From contig JAZBRS010000037.1 in assembly GCA_037176725.1 (NCBI GenBank), forward strand, positions 12,170,001 to 12,234,000: a stretch of 64,000 nt of DNA, read 5' to 3'. Positions 60,402-64,000 of this stretch are shown piece after piece. Under the pieces are notes generated by a model, which saw nothing but the letters and a program-made list of their open reading frames with translations, made no database searches and was not told the origin of the DNA. The first letter of the stretch is position 1, and the number at the start of each line of letters is the position of its first letter. Origin of the DNA: Posidonia oceanica. Lineage: Eukaryota; Streptophyta; Magnoliopsida; Alismatales; Posidoniaceae. Made by a program: the position numbers and the translations under genes.

Positions 60402-60406
60402 CCAGT
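60402..60406. repeat. Presumed left target-site duplication of element D (CCAGT)
   Basis: These are the five bases directly before the LTR start at 60407. The partner copy is outside the window, so only the position supports it. Confidence 0.4.
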
Positions 60407-61816
60407 TGTAGACACCCCATTTTGACAAGCTGAATTAGTGGAATTCTTCTAGTGGCTTCTGAACCTTAACCTAAACCCAAAACCACACTCTTCTTTTCAA
60501 ACCAAAACTCCAAAACAAACCCAAAGACAAACCTAGAACTACACCCATTTTCTAACCCAAAAAACCCTCCAAAAAATCCTTAGAATCTCCCACCAAAACT
60601 ACTCTCAAAAACCCTAGAAAACCTAGGTAAAACCACCCTTTTTCTAGACCCAAAATCCTTCCAAAAACCTTCCAAAATCCCACTTCAAACCCTAGGTCAA
60701 ACCTTAGAAACCATAGGTCACACACTCACCCAATTCCACTCCAAATTCATGCCTTTATCCTCCTCATCTCTCCAAATTATCCTTTTCTCTCTCCAAATTA
60801 TTTTTTTCTCTCTCCTCTCTATCCTCCTTCTCATTCTCCTTCTTTTCCTCTCCTTCTTTCTCCTATTCTTGCTTTCCAGTGGGCCCACCTTTTGCTTCTT
60901 TCCTTCCTTTATTTTATCTTTATTTTAGTTTCATTTTATTCTAATCTTTATTTTCTTTCCTCCCCTCCCTTTCTTTCTTTCTTTCTCCCTTTCTTTCTTT
61001 TCTTCTTCCTCTCCTTTTTCTTTTCCTTTCTTCCACCTTAAACCCCTAAAACTCTAATTAAAAAGGAAAACACAAGAAGAAACAAATCAAAACCTTAAAA
61101 AATAATTAAAAAACTTGGACAAACAATTAGAAGAAAAATCCAGCTAAAAAGCAACTAAAAATTAAGAATGCAATCCAAAAATATAAAAACAAACAAGAGG
61201 AAAATGCTATTAAAAACAAACAAAAGAAAAATATAATCAAAACAAACAAAAAGAAAGAGCCCTTTTAAAAATAACAACAATCAAAAGCAAATCCTAGGAA
61301 AGAAGAAACAATCAAAAAACCTAAGATGAGTAATTAAAAATCAATAGCAAACAATCAACAAATCTAAAGAAACAATTAAAAACACAAACTCAAAACAATT
61401 TAAAAGGCTTAATTAAAAAGAAAAAGAGGAAAAACTTGATAAGTAAAACTTAACTTAAAAATAATAAAAAACTTAACAAACATTTAAAACAAACTTAAGA
61501 AACAATTTAAAGAAAAACTCAAGAAAAATCATAAAAACTTAAACAAAACTAAAACCCCTCTTAACCCTAATTTAAAAAATTAATCAATTAAAAAACAATC
61601 TCTCAAACCCTAACTAAAAATCTTAACTTAAAAATAACTACTCTAAAATATTTCCAAATCCCTTTTTTTTTATTTCAATCTTTCTTCTTCTTCTTTTTTT
61701 CTCTTCTTCCTCCCCATTTTCTCTCTTTTTTTCTTTTCCCTTTCACTTCCTTTTTTCGCCAACCCGGCCCACTGCAGCATTCACCCCTTCCTCTTCCTTT
61801 TCCCCTGCACCGTAGC
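60407..61816 (+). mobile_element. Start of a Tat-type LTR (element D), cut by a hAT element
   Basis: It opens with TGTAGACACCCCATTTTGAC, the plus-strand counterpart of the A LTR start, and continues with related sequence (GCTGAATTAGTGG...). A C/T-rich run (60775-61030) and an A-rich block (61060-61640) correspond to the GA repeats and T-rich block of the A and B LTRs read in the other direction. Because the pol of C breaks off mid-frame at exactly this point, this is a further insertion into C and not C's own 3' LTR. No gene is seen in it. Confidence 0.8.
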
Positions 61817-62003
61817 TAGAGTTGTAAAACGGGCCAGGCCGACCCAGGCCCGCTCGGCCCGGCCCGCAAATTGGCCCAGCCCACGGAAATCGTGGGTCGA
61901 CCCGGCCTAGGCCCGGTGTGGGCCCGGCCTGGCCCGGGCCCAGCAATTGGGCCCGACTGGGCCCGTTGAGTGGGCCTAGTAGCCCGCATAAATGCGGGCT
62001 GGG
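61817..62003. repeat. Terminal and subterminal GGGCC-type repeats of the hAT element
   Basis: There are more than fifteen GGCCC/GGGCC words in both orientations within 190 bases, including ATGCGGGC/GCCCGCAT (61982-62000). Such subterminal motif clusters are transposase binding regions in Ac-like elements. Confidence 0.7.
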
Positions 62004-62107
62004 CCGACCCGCAAACAAATAAAATAAAAATTAAAAAATCAGCCGTTGGCAACGGCTAAAATCCTTTTTTTTTCCTTTTCTCTTCTCTTTTCTTCTCTTT
62101 ATTTTCC

Positions 62108-62115
62108 TATAAATA
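62108..62115 (+). promoter_or_regulatory. TATA box of the hAT transposase gene
   Basis: TATAAATA lies about 390 bases before the transposase ATG, following a C/T-rich stretch. The intervening region has no open frame of note and may hold a 5' UTR or intron. Confidence 0.5.
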
Positions 62116-62504
62116 CCTTATCATACCTTCATATTTTTTCACACAACTCACTCTTCTCTTCTCTCTACAACACTCTCATAATCCTCCGACTCCCACTTCC
62201 ACTCTCATAATTCCCTAAGGTGGCAATTCTCCCAAACTCCGGTATCCGGTCTCCGGTCTCCCGTCTGCTGATCTGCTGAAATTTTCTCTGGCTCTGCTAC
62301 TACTCCCTTGAAGGCTGAAGCTACAAAAATTCTCTACTTCTAATCCCTCTAATTTCTCTACTTCTACTCCCTCCATTTTTGGGTTTTGGGACTTTTGGGA
62401 TAAGGGTTTCATAATCATAATTAGTTATTACATTTGTTTTTTTTCTACTGTTCAATTATCTAGTCATAATTTTCATTTGTTTTTTCATACTTTAGATTTT
62501 TATA

Positions 62505-64000
62505 ATGGAAAACATAGGAAGCCTTGATTATATCCCAACCCAGGAATCAGACCAGCCCCAACATCAAGACACCCCTACACAATCCACTAGCACTAAAAAA
62601 CCTAGGAAACAGAATTCATGGGTTTGGGAACATGTAACATTAGACCCTGCAGATGAAAATAGATGTTTTTGTAATTATTGTGGTCTAGGATACACTTGTC
62701 CTAGGGGTGGGGGTGTAGGTCACATTGCTAGGCATTTACAAAAATGTTTAGCTAAACATAATAAAGAAGAAAACACTGACTTAAGACAATCAAAATTACA
62801 ATTAGGGTCTAGTGGTTTAGCTAATTGGAAATATAATGCAGAAGGAGCAAAAGAACATATTACAAAATATATAGTACAAGATGAATAACCTTTTTCTTTA
62901 TCAGAAAATAAAAAATTTCAATATTGTGTACAAGATTGTCTTAATCCACAATTTCAAGGTCATTTTAGAAACACTACAAAAAATATAATTTATAAAACAT
63001 TTAAAAAAGATAAACAAGATTTAATGAGAATATTTTTTAGTTTATTATGTAGAGTATCATTAACTTGTGATGTTTGGACAGGCCCTAATAATTATCCATA
63101 TCTATGTTTAACTGTACATTGGTTAGACATAGAGTGGACCTTACAAAAAAGATTAATAGCTTTTAGAACTTTTGATTATCCACATACTGGTAAGGCTATA
63201 GCTAATATGATAGAAGAAATAACTAAAGAATTTCACTTATATTTTAAAATTAATACAATATCTTTTGATAATGCTTCTAATAATAATGTTGCCATAGATT
63301 TATTAAAAAGAAATCTAAAATCAATATTAAATGGTGAAATCTTTCATTGTAGGTGTTGTTATCACATAATAAACTTAATTGTACAAGATGGTATAGATTG
63401 CATCAGACCTTATATAGAAAATATAAGATAAGCTCTTTTATTTATTCAAACATCAGCTAAAAGATATCAAGAATTTAGGTATTTATGTTCAGAAAATGGT
63501 ATAAGACCTAAAAAATTTAAATTAGATGTTCAACATAGATGGAACTCAACTTATAATATGTTAAGTTCAAGTTTACCTTATAACCACATAATTACAGCAT
63601 TTTATAATGCAAAATCTAATTATATGTTAAATGATGAAGATTGGCAAAATGCTCAAATAATTCATAACTTTTTAGAACCTTTTTATAATGCTACTAAACA
63701 ATTATTTGGTCAATATTATCCTACTAGTAATCTAGTTTTAATTAATTTATGTAATATTACAAATATTTTTCAGCAATATAGAGAAGTACCATGTTTTGTA
63801 AATATTATTCAAGTAATGCAACAAAAATATAATAGTTATTGGAATGATCCTATAATGTGGGCCTGTTTAGCAATAATTATGGATCCTAAGTATAGATTAG
63901 TTAATTGTATGGTACTTACAGATGATATTTTTAGTAGCATGAATGAAAGTGATCTAATAGATGAATTTAATAATAAAATTAAGACTACTTTATATACATT
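62505..64000 (+). pseudogene. hAT transposase (BED finger, RNase H-like domain), two in-frame stops, runs off window
   Basis: The transposase would bind the element ends and cut and join DNA in the nucleus. ATG is at 62505. Residues about 35-90 form a BED-type zinc finger: W-x-H near residue 38, C-x2-C in CNYCG near 62680, then H-x-x-R-H and a final H/C at HLQKC (about 62735). TAA at 62886-62888 interrupts the frame inside a motif where relatives I recall have DEQPF. After it the same frame continues without shift through CRVSLTCDVW (about 63051, start of the RNase H-like fold) and the SFDNASNN motif (63262 region). A second TAA is at 63429-63431. Beyond it the frame stays open to 64000, including LDVQHRWNSTYNML. 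Both stops are TAA in an otherwise open frame, so decay is recent. Confidence 0.85.

Larger units (their letters stand above)
58201..60406 (+). pseudogene. pol: Protease end and pol linker of element C
   Basis: This resumes the frame cut at 33051, with the A and B protein continuing across the join (HRMIKF then GDDVIVVMAENFEKERIEAVS). It covers the linker between protease and RT: WVCIEDYYSDEE near 58720, YYVDSPSDEE near 59470, and the acidic block near 60180-60240. It stops a few codons before RT (VVHNLPL). Lesions include TGA near 58230, TAG near 58493, TGA near 58527, TAG at 58855, TAG at 59565 and TAG near 60327 where A has Trp, plus frame changes between 58860 and 59360. The rest of pol lies beyond insertion D, outside the window. 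Confidence 0.88.
61817..64000 (+). mobile_element. hAT-superfamily DNA transposon, 5' part
   Basis: The left terminus TAGAGTTGTAAAACGGGCC resembles the YAGRGNTG start of hAT elements. The presumed 8-bp target copy is ACCGTAGC at 61809-61816; the other end is outside the window. GC-rich subterminal repeats are followed by a TATA box and a BED-finger/RNase H-like transposase frame. The element is strongly AT-rich from 62000 on, unlike the LTR elements around it. It inserted into the D LTR, the deepest layer visible on this side. Confidence 0.85.

Noticed and set aside
60407..61816. Interpretation as the 3' LTR of element C
   Set aside because: C's pol stops in mid-frame just before RT, with no polypurine tract before the LTR start. 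A separate insertion is the simpler reading.

Overview
The window is repeat-only plant DNA. It holds no host gene, rRNA or tRNA. Everything recognisable is transposable element: at least four Ty3/gypsy LTR retrotransposons of the Tat (Ogre-like) lineage nested in one another, plus the 5' half of a hAT DNA transposon. The lineage call rests on very long LTRs (5.7-5.9 kb), 25-26.5 kb elements, a primer binding site reading TGGCGACTC[TC]GCTGGGGA, a C-x2-H-x4-H-x4-C Gag knuckle, and a second (archaeal-type) RNase H between the RT-linked RNase H and integrase. That combination points to a flowering plant; the species cannot be told from sequence alone.

Layout. An old plus-strand element, called C here, is the host of the nest: LTR tail 363-1981, PBS 1983-2000, leader, then a decayed gag-pro-pol frame cut into three pieces (3196-3819, 30331-33051, 58201-60406). 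Two younger minus-strand elements sit inside that frame. Element A (3820-30330) is flanked by CATGC and element B (33052-58200) by CCCTC. A third insertion, D (LTR start at 60407, plus strand), interrupts C just before its reverse transcriptase, and D's LTR is broken at 61817 by the hAT element, which runs off the window. The first 362 bases hold two minus-strand LTR termini of related elements. By eye, A's LTRs differ at roughly 18 bases outside their tandem array and B's at more, so both insertions are young and A is probably the younger.

A and B share one plan, read on the minus strand: 5' LTR, PBS, about 1.3 kb leader, gag, protease, a long acidic/low-complexity linker, RT-RNase H-second RNase H-integrase, a purine-rich spacer, a separate 400-codon ORF resembling the plant mobile domain/DUF7745 family, a 2.6-3.7 kb repeat-filled 3' region, polypurine tract and 3' LTR. 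A has an open polymerase frame but a broken gag-pro (one TAG, two one-base frameshifts). B has an intact 1,909-codon gag-pro frame but has lost the RT-to-integrase core by a clean in-frame deletion equal to 3,051 bp of A. The two copies are therefore complementary.

The most unusual signal is in the 3' non-coding regions of A and B. About thirty copies of a short motif can form an H-type pseudoknot, with paired changes in both stems. They are arranged inside five long-armed modules, and each module closes with its own complementary arm pair. The whole A array is enclosed by a perfect 10-bp outer stem. Nearby are a three-strand, two-state hairpin switch (one copy in A, two in B) and a hairpin that spans the polypurine tract/LTR junction and differs between A and B by a compensating base pair. 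I know of no description of such an architecture in Tat elements. All pairings here were found by eye.
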